Shown in pieces: positions 1 through 14,276 of a stretch of 64,000 nt of DNA. The notes under the pieces are model-generated. The model worked only from the letters and a program-made list of their open reading frames with translations. It did no database searches and had not been told where the DNA came from. How positions within the stretch are numbered: the first letter of the stretch is position 1; the number at the start of each line of letters is the position of its first letter. This DNA is from Phymorhynchus buccinoides (Eukaryota > Mollusca > Gastropoda > Neogastropoda > Raphitomidae): assembly GCA_017654935.2 (NCBI GenBank), contig CM065683.1, positions 1,468,799 to 1,532,798 of the forward strand, in the 5' to 3' direction. Both the position numbers and the translations under genes were made by a program.

Positions 1-603
<603 letters not shown>

Positions 604-2208
604 GTCTCTATGTGTCCCCGTCTCTATGTGTCCCCGTCTCTATGTGTCCCCGTCTCTATGTGTCCCCGTCTCTATGTGTCCCCGTCTCTATGTGTCCCCG
701 TCTCTATGTGTCCCCGTCTCTATGTGTCCCCGTCTCTATGTGTCCCCGTCTCTATATGTCCGTCTCTCTATGTGTCCCCGTCTCTATGTGTCCCCGTCTC
801 TATATGTCCGTCTCTCTATGTGTCCCCGTCTCTATGTGTCCCCGTCTCTATGTGTCCCCGTCTCTATGTGTCCCCGTCTCTATATGTCCGTCTCTATGTG
901 TCCCCGTCTCTATGTGTCCCTGTCTCTATGTGTCCATCTCTCTATGTGTCCCCGTCTCTATATGTCCGTCTCTCTATGTGTCACCGTCTCTATGTGTCCC
1001 CGTCTCTATGTGTCCCTGTCTCTATGTGTCCATCTCTCTATGTGTCCCCGTCTCTATGTGTCCCCGTCTCTATATGTCCATATCTCTATGTGTCCCTGTC
1101 TCTATGTGTCCATCTCTCTATGTGTCCCCGTCTCTATGTGTCCCCGTCTCAATGTGTCCCCGTCCGTATGTGTCACCGTGTCTATATGTCCCCACCCCAC
1201 CTCTATCTATTATGTCCTCATCTCTCTCTATGTGTCCCCGTCTCTATGTGTCCATATCTCTATGTGTCCCCGTCTCTATGTGTCCATATCTCTATGTGTC
1301 CCTGTCTCTATGTGTCCCTGTCTCTATGTGTCCCCGTCTCTATGTGTCCCTGTCTCTATGTGTCCCATCTCTCTATGTGTCCCCGTCTCTATGTGTCCCC
1401 GTCTCAATGTGTCCCCGTCCGTATGTGTCACCGTGTCTATATGTCCCCACCCCACCTCTATCTATTATGTCCTCATCTCTCTATGTGTCCCCGTCTCTAT
1501 GTGTCCATATCTCTATGTGTCCCCGTCTCTATGTGTCCATATCTCTATGTGTCCCTGTCTCTATGTGTCCCTGTCTCTATGTGTCCATATCTCTATGTGT
1601 CCCTGTCTCTATGTGTCCATCTCTCTATGTGTCCCCGTCTCTATGTGTCCCCGTCTCAATGTGTCCCCGTCCGTATGTGTCACCGTGTCTATATGTCCCC
1701 ACCCCACCTCTATCTATTATGTCCTCATCTCTCTATGTGTCCCCGTCTCTATGTGTCCATATCTCTATGTGTCCCCGTCTCTATGTGTCCCCATCTCTAT
1801 GTGTCCCTGTCTCTATGTGTCCCCTGTCTCTATGTGTCCCCTGTCTCTATGTGTCCATATCTCTATGTGTCCCTGTCTCTATGTGTCCATCTCTCTATGT
1901 GTCCCCGTCTCTATGTGTCCCCGTCTCAATGTGTCCCCGTCCGTATGTGTCACCGTGTCTATATGTCCCCACCCCACCTCTATCTATTATGTCCTCATCT
2001 CTCTATGTGTCCCCGTCTCTATGTGTCCTAACCAATGGATATCTCTATGAGTCCCCAATTATGTCTATATGTGTAAGACCCTGTCTCTATGTGTCCCTGT
2101 CTCTATGTGTCCCTGTCTCTATGTGTCCCTGTCTCTATGTGTCCCTGTCTCTATGTGTCCCTGTCTCTATGTGTCCCTGTCTCTATGTGTCCCTGTCTCT
2201 ATGTGTCA
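604..2208. repeat. 16-bp minisatellite, unit GTCTCTATGTGTCCCC
   Basis: About 100 copies of a 16-bp unit with one- or two-base variants and occasional length changes. A higher-order pattern is visible: a distinctive variant block beginning AATGTGTCCCCGTCCGTATG recurs at about 1151, 1406, 1658 and 1928, so blocks of roughly 250-270 bp were themselves duplicated. Long reading frames through this array are artefacts of the repeat. The unit reappears in inverted orientation at 2411-5800. Confidence 0.97.
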
Positions 2209-2410
2209 CCATTTCTGTGTCAGGTCTTATATCTCTCTTGGTTTATCCTAACCCTAACGCTAACCCTAACCCAAACGCTAACCCTAACCCTAACCCTAAC
2301 CATTTCTGTGTCAGGTCTTATATCTCTCTTGGTTTATCCTAACCGTAACCCTAACCCAAACGCTAACCATAATCATATCCCTAACCTTAACTCTTACCTT
2401 AAATCCGCGA
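2209..2410. repeat. Telomere-like (CCCTAA)n island between two inverted minisatellites
   Basis: Short runs of CCCTAA/CGCTAA at about 2247-2300 and 2338-2400, interleaved with a duplicated 40-bp segment containing CAGGTCTTATATCTCTCTTG (2220 and 2310). CCCTAA is the metazoan telomere repeat complement. The runs are short and degenerate, so this is an interstitial telomeric sequence and not a chromosome end. Confidence 0.85.
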
Positions 2411-5400
2411 GAGAGACGATGATACATAGAAGCGGGGACACATATAGACGGGGACACAAATGAAGGGGACACATGGAGACGGGGACACAAGAGAGAAGGG
2501 GACACATGGAGACGGGGACAAAATGAAGGGGACACATGGAGACGGGGACACAATGAAAGGGACACATAGAGACGGGGACAAAATGAAGGGGACACATGGA
2601 GACGGGGACAAAATGAAGGGGACACATATAGACGGGGACAAAATGAAGGGGACACATGGAGACGGGGACAAAATGAAGGGGACACATGGAGACGGGGACA
2701 AAATGAAAGGGACACATATAGACGGGGACAAAATGAAGGGGACACATATAGACGGGGACAAAATGAAGGGGACAAATGGGGGACGGGGACAAAATGAAGG
2801 GGACACATATAGACGGGGACACAATGAAGGGGACACATGGAGACGGGGACACAATGAAGGGGACAAATGGAGACGGGGACAAAATGAAAGGGGACACATG
2901 GAGACGGGGACAAAATGAAAGGGGACACATGAGAGACGGGGACAAAATGAAAAAGGGGACACATGGAGACGGGGACAAAATGAAGGGGACACATGGAGAC
3001 GGGGACAAAATGAAAGGGGACACATGGAGACGGGGACACAATGAAGGGGACACATGGAGACGGGGACACAATGAAGGGGACACATGGAGACGGGGACAAA
3101 ATGAAGGGGACACATGGAGACGGGGACAAAATGAAGGGGACACATGGAGACGGGGACAAAATGAAAGGGACACATATGGAGACGGGGACAAAATGAAAGG
3201 GACACATGGAGACGGGGACAAAATGAAGGGGACACATGGAGACGGGGACAAAATGAAAGGGACACATGGAGACGGGGACAAAATGAAAGGGACACATGGA
3301 GACGGGGACAAAATGAAGGGGACACATGGAGACGGGGACAAAATGAAGGGGACACATGGAGACGGGGACAAAATGAAGGGGACAAATGGAGACGGGGACA
3401 AAATGAAGGGGACACATATGGAGACGGGGACAAAATGAAAGGGACACATATAGACGGGGACAAAATGAAGGGGACACATGGAGACGGGGACAAAATGAAG
3501 GGGACACATATAGACGGGGACAAAATGAAGGGGACACATAGAGACGGGGACAAAATGAAGGGGACACATGGAGAGACGGGGACAAAATGAAGGGGACACA
3601 TATAGACGGGGACAAAATGAAAGGGACACATAGAGACGGGGACACAATGAAAGGGGACACATGGAGACGGGGACAAAATGAAGGGGACAAATGGAGACGG
3701 GGACAAAATGAAGGGGACAAATGGAGACGGGGACAAAATGAAAGGGACACAATGGAGACGGGGACAAAATGAAGGGGACACATGGAGACGGGGACAAAAT
3801 GAAGGGGACAAATGGAGACGGGGACAAAATGAAGGGGACACATATAGACGGGGACAAAATGAAGGGGACACATGGAGACGGGGACAAAATGAAGGGGACA
3901 CATGGAGACGGGGACAAAATGAAGGGGACACATGGAGACGGGGACAAAATGAAGGGGACACATGGAGACGGGGACAAAATGAAGGGGACACATATAGACG
4001 GGGACAAAATGAAGGGGACACATGGAGACGGGGACAAAATGAAGGGGACACATGGAGACGGGGACAAAATGAAGGGGACACATTTAGACGGGGACAAAAT
4101 GAAGGGGACACATGGAGACGGGGACAAAATGAAGGGGACACATGGAGACGGGGACAAAATGAAAGGGACACATATAGACGGGGACAAAATGAAGGGGACA
4201 CATGGAGACGGGGACAAAATGAAGGGGACACATATAGACGGGGACAAAATGAAAGGGACACATGGAGACGGGGACAAAATGAAAGGGACACATGGAGACG
4301 GGGACAAAATGAAAGGGACACATGGAGACGGGGACAAAATGAAAGGGACACATGGAGACGGGGACAAAATGAAAGGGACACATGGAGACGGGGACAAAAT
4401 GAAAGGGACACATGGAGACGGGGACAAAATGAAAGGGACACATGGAGACGGGGACAAAATGAAGGGGACACATATAGACGGGGACAAAATGAAAGGGACA
4501 CATATAGACGGGGACAAAATGAAAGGGACACATATAGACGGGGACAAAATGAAGGGGACACATGGAGACGGGGACAAAATGAAAGGGACACATGGAGACG
4601 GGGACAAAATGAAGGGGGACACATGGAGACGGGGACAAAATGAAAGGGACACATGGAGACGGGGACAAAATGAAGGGGACACATGGAGACGGGGACAAAA
4701 TGAAGGGGACACATGGAGACGGGGACAAAATGAAGGGGACACATGGAGACGGGGACAAAATGAAGGGGACACATATAGACGGGGACAAAATGAAGGGGAC
4801 ACATGGAGACGGGGACAAAATGAAAAGGGGACACATGGAGACGGGGAAAAAATGGGACACATAGAGACGGGGACAAAATGAAGGGGGACACATGGAGACG
4901 GGGACAAAATGAAGGGGACACATGGAGACGGGGACACAATGAAGGGGACACATATAGACGGGGACAAAATGAAGGGGACACATAGAGACGGGGACAAAAT
5001 GAAGGGGACACATGGAGACGGGGACAAAATGAAGGGGACACATGGAGACGGGGACAAAATGAAGGGGACACATGGAGACGGGGACAAAATGAAGGGGACA
5101 CATAGACGGGGACAAAATAGACGGGGACAAAATGAAGGGGACACATTTAGACGGGGACAAAATGAAGGGGACACATTTAGACGGGGACAAAATGAAGGGG
5201 ACACATGGAGACGGGGACAAAATGAAGGGGACACATGGAGACGGGGACAAAATGAAGGGGACACATGGAGACGGGGACAAAATGAAAGGGACACATATAG
5301 ACGGGGACAAAATGAAAGGGACACATGGAGACGGGGACAAAATGAAAGGGACACATGGAGACGGGGACATATAGAGACAGGGACACATACAAAAGACGGG

Positions 5401-5800
5401 GACACATAGAAACAGGGACACACAGAGACGGGGACACATATAGAGATGGGGGACACATAGAGACACAAAATAGAGACACGGGGACACATAGAGATGGGGA
5501 CACATGGAGACGGGGACATATAGAGACGGGGACATTTTACAGAGACGGGGACACATAGAAACAGGAAACATACAGAGATGGGGACACATGGAGAATGGGA
5601 GAACACATAGAGACATAGAGACGGGGACACATAGAGATGGGGACACACATGGGGGGAGACGGGGACACATAGAGACGGGGGGACATTTTACAGAGACGGG
5701 GACACATATGAGAAACAGGAACATATAGAGATGGGGACACATGGAGATGGGACACATAGAGACATAGAGACGGGGACACATAGAGATGGGGACACGTGGC
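2411..5800. repeat. 30-bp minisatellite, inverted relative of the 16-bp array
   Basis: About 98 copies of a 30-bp unit, GGGGACACATGGAGAC followed by GGGGACAAAATGAA. The first 16 bases are the reverse complement of the unit at 604-2208, and the remaining 14 are a diverged half-copy. From about 5355 to 5800 the array changes to an almost pure inverted 16-bp unit. Unit length divisible by 3 creates very long meaningless reading frames on both strands. Confidence 0.97.
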
Positions 5801-6395
<595 letters not shown>

Positions 6396-6752
6396 TCTCG
6401 GTTAATTGTATTTTCCCGTTTTTGCCTTTCTTACCATACATAAAGCTGTATTTTAGGAACCTTTTTAGCTAATAACCTTTTTGGAATACTAACCCTAACC
6501 CTAACCCTAGCCCTAACCCTAACCCTACCCCCCACCGTATAAGACGGAAAAACGCAACGAACCACAACTGTGACAAATCGCGGTGTACTGCAGTACAGTG
6601 AAGGGGACATAGTGGGGGGTAGGGTTAGGTTTAGGGCTAGGGTTAGGGTTAGGGTTAGTATTCCAAAAAGGTAATTAGCTAAAAATGTTCATAAAATACA
6701 GCTTTATGTATGGTAAGAAAGGCAAAAACGGAAAAAATACAATTAACCGAGA
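6396..6752. mobile_element. Foldback (long inverted repeat) element containing telomere-like repeats
   Basis: Two arms of about 140 bp, 6396-6534 and 6612-6752, are near-perfect reverse complements around a 77-bp loop. Each arm runs from TCTCGGTTAATTGTATTTT through CTTACCATACATAAAGC and TTTTTGGAATAC into four to six CCCTAA units that lie next to the loop. There is no coding capacity. The form fits a MITE or foldback element; no target-site duplication was evident. Confidence 0.85.
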
Positions 6753-7180
6753 AATGCATGGGGGGTGGCACATCTTTACCTTTACCATAAAATGTGTTGG
6801 GGGAAAAGGTAAATAAAAAACAGAGTTAAAAAAAAATTATCATCGCATTTAAAAACAATATATAAAATAGTGTAATGTTCACAACAGCTTCTCACACAGA
6901 GGTAAAGGTCACCCCCACCCCTCCACCCCCACCCACTCATAACTCTAGATCTAAAAACATTATATCATGTTGTATATCTGCTAATGTAATATTTACATGC
7001 ACTCAGTTACATTTGTATGAATAGATGTATAGGGAAAACACACATAAATAACACTACCATTCACACACACACACTCACACACAATAGCCACGTGCTGTAG
7101 GCTTAATTACACACACATAAATAATCCATTTTGTTGTCTAATAAGTAATCACTTACGGGTGAACAGACGTAAAACTAAAG
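6753..7180. other. A+T-rich non-coding stretch
   Basis: No gene or strong structure seen. There is a C-rich run near 6912-6935 and short CA clusters near 7063-7084. Confidence 0.6.
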
Positions 7181-7205
7181 AACTCACACACACGCACACG
7201 CACAG

Positions 7206-7250
<45 letters not shown>

Positions 7251-7305
7251 GCACGCACGCACACGCACACGCACACGCACACACACACACACACACACAC
7301 AGAGT
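7181..7305. repeat. (CA)n / (CACG)n microsatellite
   Basis: CA dinucleotides interrupted by CACG units. Confidence 0.97.
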
Positions 7306-7590
7306 CAGTTTCAAGCAGGGGGAGATAAAGATAAGAGGAAACAACCTAGGAAACCAATTTACCATGGGAAGGGGAAAGATGGAGAGAGAGAGAAATGGAA
7401 GGGAGAGTGATAAGTAAAGTGGGGAGGGGAGGTAGGGAGGGGTCAAAGGGGCAGGGGAAGATAATGTGATTGTCGTCCTTTGCAGAGCACAGGGGACAGG
7501 GGCTGTGTCCACTATATTGCATTAGTGCGGAGAGCAAGGAGTTCGAAGTCCAAAAGTCCACTCTGTCTCTGTGACTGGCACTGAACAGAT
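7306..7590. other. Purine-rich non-coding stretch
   Basis: GGGGA/GAGA-rich up to about 7470, then ordinary sequence with no recognisable gene. Confidence 0.6.
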
Positions 7591-8560
<970 letters not shown>

Positions 8561-9000
8561 GCGTGCGCACACGCACACACACAAACATAAACACACAAAG
8601 CAAGCGCGCACGCGCACACGCACGCACACACGCACACGCACACGCACGCACACGCACACACACACACTACAGTGTATGTACTTTTCTTACCAATCTAAGG
8701 GAGATAACTATTTAAAAGTGTCACTCAGTGCAAACGCACTCAGTTCAATACAGCCCTGTATTATATTATGGCGCACGCACACGCACACGCACACGCACAC
8801 GCACGCACACGCACACGCACGCACACGCACACGCACACGCACGCACACGCACGCACGCACACACACACAGGCACACATATTTTCTTACCAGTCTAAGGGA
8901 GATAACTATTTAAATGTGTCACTCAGTGCAAACGCACTCGGTCCACTACGGCCCTGTACATACTATATTATGGCTAAAGTGACCCACTCACACGTGCGAT
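8561..9000. repeat. (CA)n/(CACG)n with about 200-bp tandem duplication
   Basis: A segment containing CTAAGGGAGATAACTATTTA and CACTCAGTGCAAACGCACTC occurs at about 8675-8770 and again at 8880-8975, each beside a CA/CACG microsatellite. Confidence 0.85.
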
Positions 9001-9116
9001 TTCAATGATACGACTATCCAACAGTGACGACGTTTGAGAGACATGACTCTCATGAAATACTACTGTCTAAAGGAATCCGATAAAATCCTACAATTTCCGT
9101 TCACTATTTTCATGTA

Positions 9117-9319
9117 GGCCGTGTACACATATAAGCGGAGATTCCGTGCGGAAATCCCATGCGCAATCCGTAAATAAGTGGAAGAAATACGGGTAAAAAT
9201 TTACGGATTAGGTGAAATTCGGACACGTGCGCAAGGCCTTTTCCTTCTTTCTTTTACTTATTTGCGGTTTGCGCACGGGTTTCCACACGGCTTCTCCGCA
9301 TTATGTGTGTACACGGCCT
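9117..9319. mobile_element. MITE, second subtype of the GGCCGTGTACAC family
   Basis: Starts GGCCGTGTACACATATAAGC and ends with the complement, TTATGTGTGTACACGGCC. The two halves are inverted repeats nearly throughout, including TAAATAAGTGGAAGAAA and its complement. It interrupts sequence related to 11370-11470. No transposase gene and no clear target-site duplication. Confidence 0.8.
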
Positions 9320-9698
9320 CACACGAATCTAAAAAAATGTCTGATACAAAAATATAGACATTTCATGAGAATCGTGTAAGTGGGACCAGCAAAACATAGT
9401 GAGGAAAATAGCATGATTTCATCAGAATCATTTAGACAATGGTATTTCACCAGAATCAGGCCTCGCAGACAGTTGGACAGTCGTAGGATTGAAGATGAAT
9501 GTGTGAGTCGATCTGCCTCGGGGCTCAATACTGTCCGCCCCTCCCTCTGCCTCAGAGGTCATTGATCTGGAAAAGTTCAAGTCCAGCTTTTTTTGGCTGC
9601 TTTTTTTTTTACATTCCGAAATGATTGGACCAGACAACAGATCCAATACACCGACTTTCTAACATATTGATGTGACTGTTCTTAAACCATATGGACTT

Positions 9699-9700
<2 letters not shown>
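9320..9700. other. No recognisable gene
   Basis: Ordinary-composition sequence between a MITE and a TC repeat. Short frames on both strands show no family resemblance. Confidence 0.55.

Positions 9701-9767
<67 letters not shown>
9701..9767. repeat. (TC)n microsatellite
   Basis: Pure TC, the left border of composite-repeat copy B. Confidence 0.98.
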
Positions 9768-9770
<3 letters not shown>

Positions 9771-10469
9771 CCCGCAAATATTATCGTTAACCTTCATTGC
9801 ATAAAATGACATTGCTTCTGTCTAATGAAAATCATGACCTGATTTTTAGGCCGTGTACGCACATAAGCGGATATTCCAAGCGGAAACCCGTGCGCAATCC
9901 ATAAATAAGTGAAACACAGAAGGAAAAAGATTTGCGCACGTGTCCGAATTCCCCCTATATGCGTAAACTTTTGTCCTTCTTTCTTCCACTTATTTAGGGT
10001 TTTCCGTACGGAACTAACGCGTCTAATGTGAACCCGGCCTTAGGCTTTGTATATGTACAAAACTTTTAGTCAGGAAAGATGTATTCCAAGAACGACAACA
10101 ATGTGCTTTGATAATGATGTTATGTGATCTTAAATTCTACGTTTATGTGAACTCTATTTGTATGGGCCTGTGGCCTAACAAATTAAATTATTTCAGACTT
10201 CAGACTTCTCTCTCCTACTCAGTAACTTTTTGTATGCGTAATTCTTTCTTTGTTTGTTTATCTGTACGTTTATGCATCCATACACACATACACGCACACA
10301 AGCACGCAAGGGCGGACTAAAAAAATTTAAATGTCATTTGAAGAAAGTGCATAACATATCGATTTGTGTGTCTTGTTTATGTTACAAGCACACACTACGC
10401 TTACACTTTCAATATAAGCCTATGTGTGTCTGGCATAGTAGGCCCAATGTACGCATGAAAGTATGAGAG

Positions 10470-10519
<50 letters not shown>

Positions 10520-10524
10520 GAGAT

Positions 10525-10568
<44 letters not shown>

Positions 10569-11031
10569 TGTGGGTGCGTGCGTCCGTGTATGTTTCTCTG
10601 TGTACATGTATGTGTGTGTGCGTACGTGCGTACGTGCGCGCGCGGCGCGTGTATGTGTATGTGTGTGCGCGCGCGGAGCATGCTGTGTGAGTGTGTGTTG
10701 TGTGTGTGTGTGTGTGTGTGTGTATGTCTGTGTGTGTGTGTGTGTGTCAGTGTGTGTGTGCGTGCGCGCGTGTGTGTGTGTGTGTGTGTGTGAGTTTTGT
10801 TGTCTGTGTGTGTGTGTGTGTGTGTTTGTGTCTGTGTGTCTGTGTGTGTGTGTGTGTGTGCGTGTGTGTGTGTGTGTTGTCAGTGTGTGTGTTATGCGCG
10901 CGTGGATGTGTGCGTTGCGTGCGTGCGTGCGTGCGTGTGTGTGTGTGTGTGTGTGTCCAACTCTTTTTAAAAAGTCATAAACAGACAGTGTGGGGGGGGA
11001 GACAACATACCTACACACGCGCGCACGAGCC

Positions 11032-11112
<81 letters not shown>

Positions 11113-12647
11113 CACACACACACACCACATACACTCCCCTCTCCAATAGCACGGATGGCGATGGCTTAGCATAATGTCAATACAAGACCAGAAGTCCTGT
11201 CTGGCAACCAACCATTTTCGCTGAGTTAGCTGTCAGTGTGATATTCCGCCAGACTGTCGATACTACACACGAACTTCATGGTCAAAGAAGAACGTCTCTC
11301 CTCAATGCTCCCTATAGCCCACTTCAGTCCTACGGTTACCCTATTATGACGGCTGTGTGGCGAAAATCTGATGAAATACTACTATCTCTATAAATGTGAT
11401 GAAACCATGTTAGTTTCGTTCACTATCTTTACGTAGACGTATCTTTACACGAATCTGATGAAACATGTGTGTCTTACATGAAACTTCGTTGCTGTCCACG
11501 TCAGAGAGAGAGAAGAGTTCCAGAGGTGACAGCCACAATTAAGGCGCCATCAGTATCAGCAAAGGAATGAACCAGGTACCATCAGTACTGCGTTGCTGTC
11601 CACGTCACAGAGAGAAGAGTTCCAGAGGTGACAGCCACAAGGCACCATCAGTATCAGCAAAGGAATGAAGCAGGTATCATCTACTTCGGTGCTGTCCACG
11701 TCAGAGAGAGAAGAGTTCCAGAGGTGACAGCCACAATTAAGGCGCCATCAGTATCAGCAAAGGAATGAAGCAGGTACCATCTACTTCGGTGCTGTCCACG
11801 TCACAGAGAGAGAAGAGTTCCAGAGGTGACAGCCACAATTAAGGCGCCATCAGTATCAGCAAAGGAATGAAGCAGGTATCATCTACTTCGGTGCTGTCCA
11901 CGTCAGAGAGAGAAGAGTTCCAGAGGTGACAGCCACAATTAAGGCGCCATCAGTATCAGCAAAGGAATGAAGCAGGTATCATCTACTTCGGTGCTGTCCA
12001 CGTCAGAGAGAGAAGAGTTCCAGAGGTGACAGCCACAAGGCGCCATCAGTATCAGCAAAGGAATGAACCAGGTATCATCAGTACTGCGTTGCTGTCCACG
12101 TCAGAGAGAGAAGAGTTCCAGAGGTGACAGCCACAAGGCCCCATCAGTATCAGCAAAGGAATGAACCAGGTATCATCTACTTCGGTGCTGTCCACGTCAG
12201 AGAGAGAAGAGTTCCAGAGGTGACAGCCACAATTAAGGCGCCATCAGTATCAGCAAAGGAATGAACCAGGTATCATCTACTTCGGTGCTGTCCACGTCAG
12301 AGAGAGAAGAGTTCCAGAGGTGACAGCCACAATTAAGGCGCCATCAGTATCAGCAAAGGAATGAACCAGGTATCATCTACTTCAGTGCTGTCCACGTCAG
12401 AGAGAGAAGAGTTCCAGAGGTGACAGCCACAATTAAGGCGCCATCAGTATCAGCAAAGGAATGAAGCAGGTATCATCTACTTCGGTGCTGTCCACGTCAG
12501 AGAGAGAATGAACCAGGTATCATCTACTTCGGTGCTGTCCACGTCAGAGAGAGAAGAGTTCCAGAGGTGACAGCCACAATTAAGGCGCCATCAGTATCAG
12601 CAAAGGAATGAACCAGGTACAATCAGTACTGCGTGTGCGCGCGCGCG

Positions 12648-12684
<37 letters not shown>

Positions 12685-12911
12685 CCCGTCCCCGTGCGTC
12701 AGTGCGTGCGTGCGTTTCGTGCGTGCGCAAATGCGTGTGTGCGTGCGTGCGTGCGTGCGTGCATGTGTGTGTGCGCGCGTGCGTGCGTGCGCGTGTGTGT
12801 ATGTGTAGGACGGGGGGTTTATGCGTGCATGCGCCTGCAAACGTGTGTGTGCATATGTGTAAGTGTGTGCGAACGCGGGCGTGCATATAATGCCATTGTG
12901 CATATGCGAGC
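9768..12911 (+). repeat. Composite dispersed repeat, copy B (most complete copy)
   Basis: In order: block 1 (9768-10467, with the MITE core); (GA)n to about 10568; (GT)n to 10957; block 2, around TCCAACTCTTTTTAAAAAG (10958-11030); (CA)n to 11137; block 3 (11138-11490); a 100-bp tandem core (11491-12620); GT-rich DNA; block 4, ending at CATATGCGAGC (12911). Copy C at 24953-26654 repeats the same order up to the gap, and 20930-22835 repeats the right part. No protein gene is present. A tandem core flanked by microsatellites resembles non-autonomous Helitron/Helentron-associated (pearl-type) elements of molluscs, but the ends were not verified. Confidence 0.8.
11491..12620. repeat. 100-bp tandem array
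   Basis: About twelve units starting GCTGTCCACGTCAGAGAGAG and containing AGAGTTCCAGAGGTGACAGC and GCGCCATCAGTATCAGC. Starts are near 11491, 11595, 11691, 11791, 11893, 11993, 12091, 12186, 12286, 12386 and 12486, with a truncated unit at about 12534. Two unit subtypes differ in loss of AATTAAG and in CAGTACTGCGTT versus CTACTTCGGT. Four related units lie at 22150-22565. Confidence 0.97.
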
Positions 12912-13089
12912 TGTGACGTAAGTGTCCCGCGCGACCCCTCTTTCTTTATTTCTTATCTACACACCCCCCCCCTTCTCCCCTCCCCCCTCTTCGCCTTTTC
13001 ATTTCTCTGTCCAGCCGCCACGTTAATTGCCCCGCTGCTTCAAACGAACGCCGCGGAAGGGCGTTATCTCTTTCTCCCCGGTCGGCATG
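12912..13089 (+). repeat. Fragment of an LTR in the opposite orientation
   Basis: This 178-bp segment, starting TGTGACGTAAGTGTCCCGC just after CATATGCGAGC, is the reverse complement of the inner end of the LTR at about 14098-14277. It stops within GGTCGGCA, 12 bases before the next LTR begins. It is either the remnant of a second, oppositely oriented element or the product of an inversion. Confidence 0.85.
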
Positions 13090-13101
13090 CACAAATTCAG
13101 A

Positions 13102-14276
13102 TGTGACGAGGTAATGGGTTAAAAGGCTAAGTCTCTAGGGAAGACTTTAGATAATTTGCCTTTAGCCCACTTCTCTAGGGTTTGGGAGGTGAGCAACTTT
13201 CCCGGCCCCTTTTCATCTAATAAATTTATATTTGTGCCCGGGTTCTGGCTCGTCAGATGGTTGTAAGAAATACAAGTGGTTGATTGCTCTAAATGGCAGA
13301 CAGAGAGAAGTAGGGTTTTACATGAAATTACAAGACTCCCACTCTCATCAGTCTGACCAAAGGGTTCAGGATTATTTGACACTTGTATTTTTTTTACTCC
13401 CAAAATCTGCATAAGATTATAATAAAGCAGCTCAATGGCGCCAAAACAAAATATGGATAAAAAACAATGAAATCCGAAAGGATTCACAAGACTTTTGTCT
13501 TTCTATAAGGTTCGCCCCATGCCGGAAGGGTTACTAATTATCTTTGGTGTCCGTAGGAAAGTTCAAATGATTGGCGCAGTAAGGTAGACTTAGCTGTTTG
13601 AAGTTCTGGGCTTGCTCGTCAGGTGAGAGTAGCTCCCAGTCGTTCCTATTACGGCTTCGCGGGATGGCACGGTTCAGGCGTGGTCTCCTCGCGGATTCTG
13701 GGTGCGGGTTGTCTTGGCGACGGACCCGTCTTGATGCTTGGTGGAGTCCGGGGTGATCGTCCGGCCCACGATGCCCTGTAGTGGGCTTATGATGACTGGT
13801 TGTGAGTGTTGCTCTAGCTACGTTTCAGCATCTTGTGTGACAAACTTTTTCTCACTACGCCAATTATAGCCTTCACTTTCAAACAATGAAAGCCTGCTAT
13901 TGGTGTATTACAGTCCACACGTCACAATTTTGCTGTTCTAAATGTACTGAACAATCACGCGCCTATTCCATCCTTATCACATTCCTGACATTCCTAACCT
14001 TGTGATTCAAAGGAAAAACCGTGTTTGTCACTTTCTTGTGATGAGACGGTAGAAAGGGGGGGGGGGGTTGAAGGGAGATAACCTCGGTAGGTGGTACGTG
14101 CCGACCGGGGAGAAAGAGATAACGCCCTTCCGCGGCGTTCGTTTGAAGCAGCGGGGCAATTAACGTGGCGGCTGGACAGAGAAATGAAAAGGCGAGAGGG
14201 GGGGGGAGGGGAGAAGGGGGGGGGGGGTGTAGATAAGAAATAAAGAAAGCGGGTCGCGCGGGACACTTACGTCACA
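13102..14276 (-). repeat. LTR (3' LTR of the Ty3/Gypsy element)
   Basis: Starts TGTGACGAGG and ends ACTTACGTCACA, giving the TG...CA form. It matches 16957-18702 over most of its length, with small indels and substitutions. Because the internal genes read on the minus strand, this is the downstream (3') LTR. It contains a G-run near 14047-14068 and another near 14200-14228. A short frame inside it is shared with the other LTR. Confidence 0.9.

Noticed and set aside
2209..2410. Chromosome end (telomere)
   Set aside because: Only short degenerate CCCTAA runs, with kilobases of other sequence on both sides.
2411..5800. CRISPR-like periodic array
   Set aside because: The 30-bp units are contiguous with no unique spacers, there are no cas genes and the DNA is eukaryotic.
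10401..11211. Cys/Val- and Thr/His-rich proteins
   Set aside because: Translations of (GT)n/(CA)n microsatellites.
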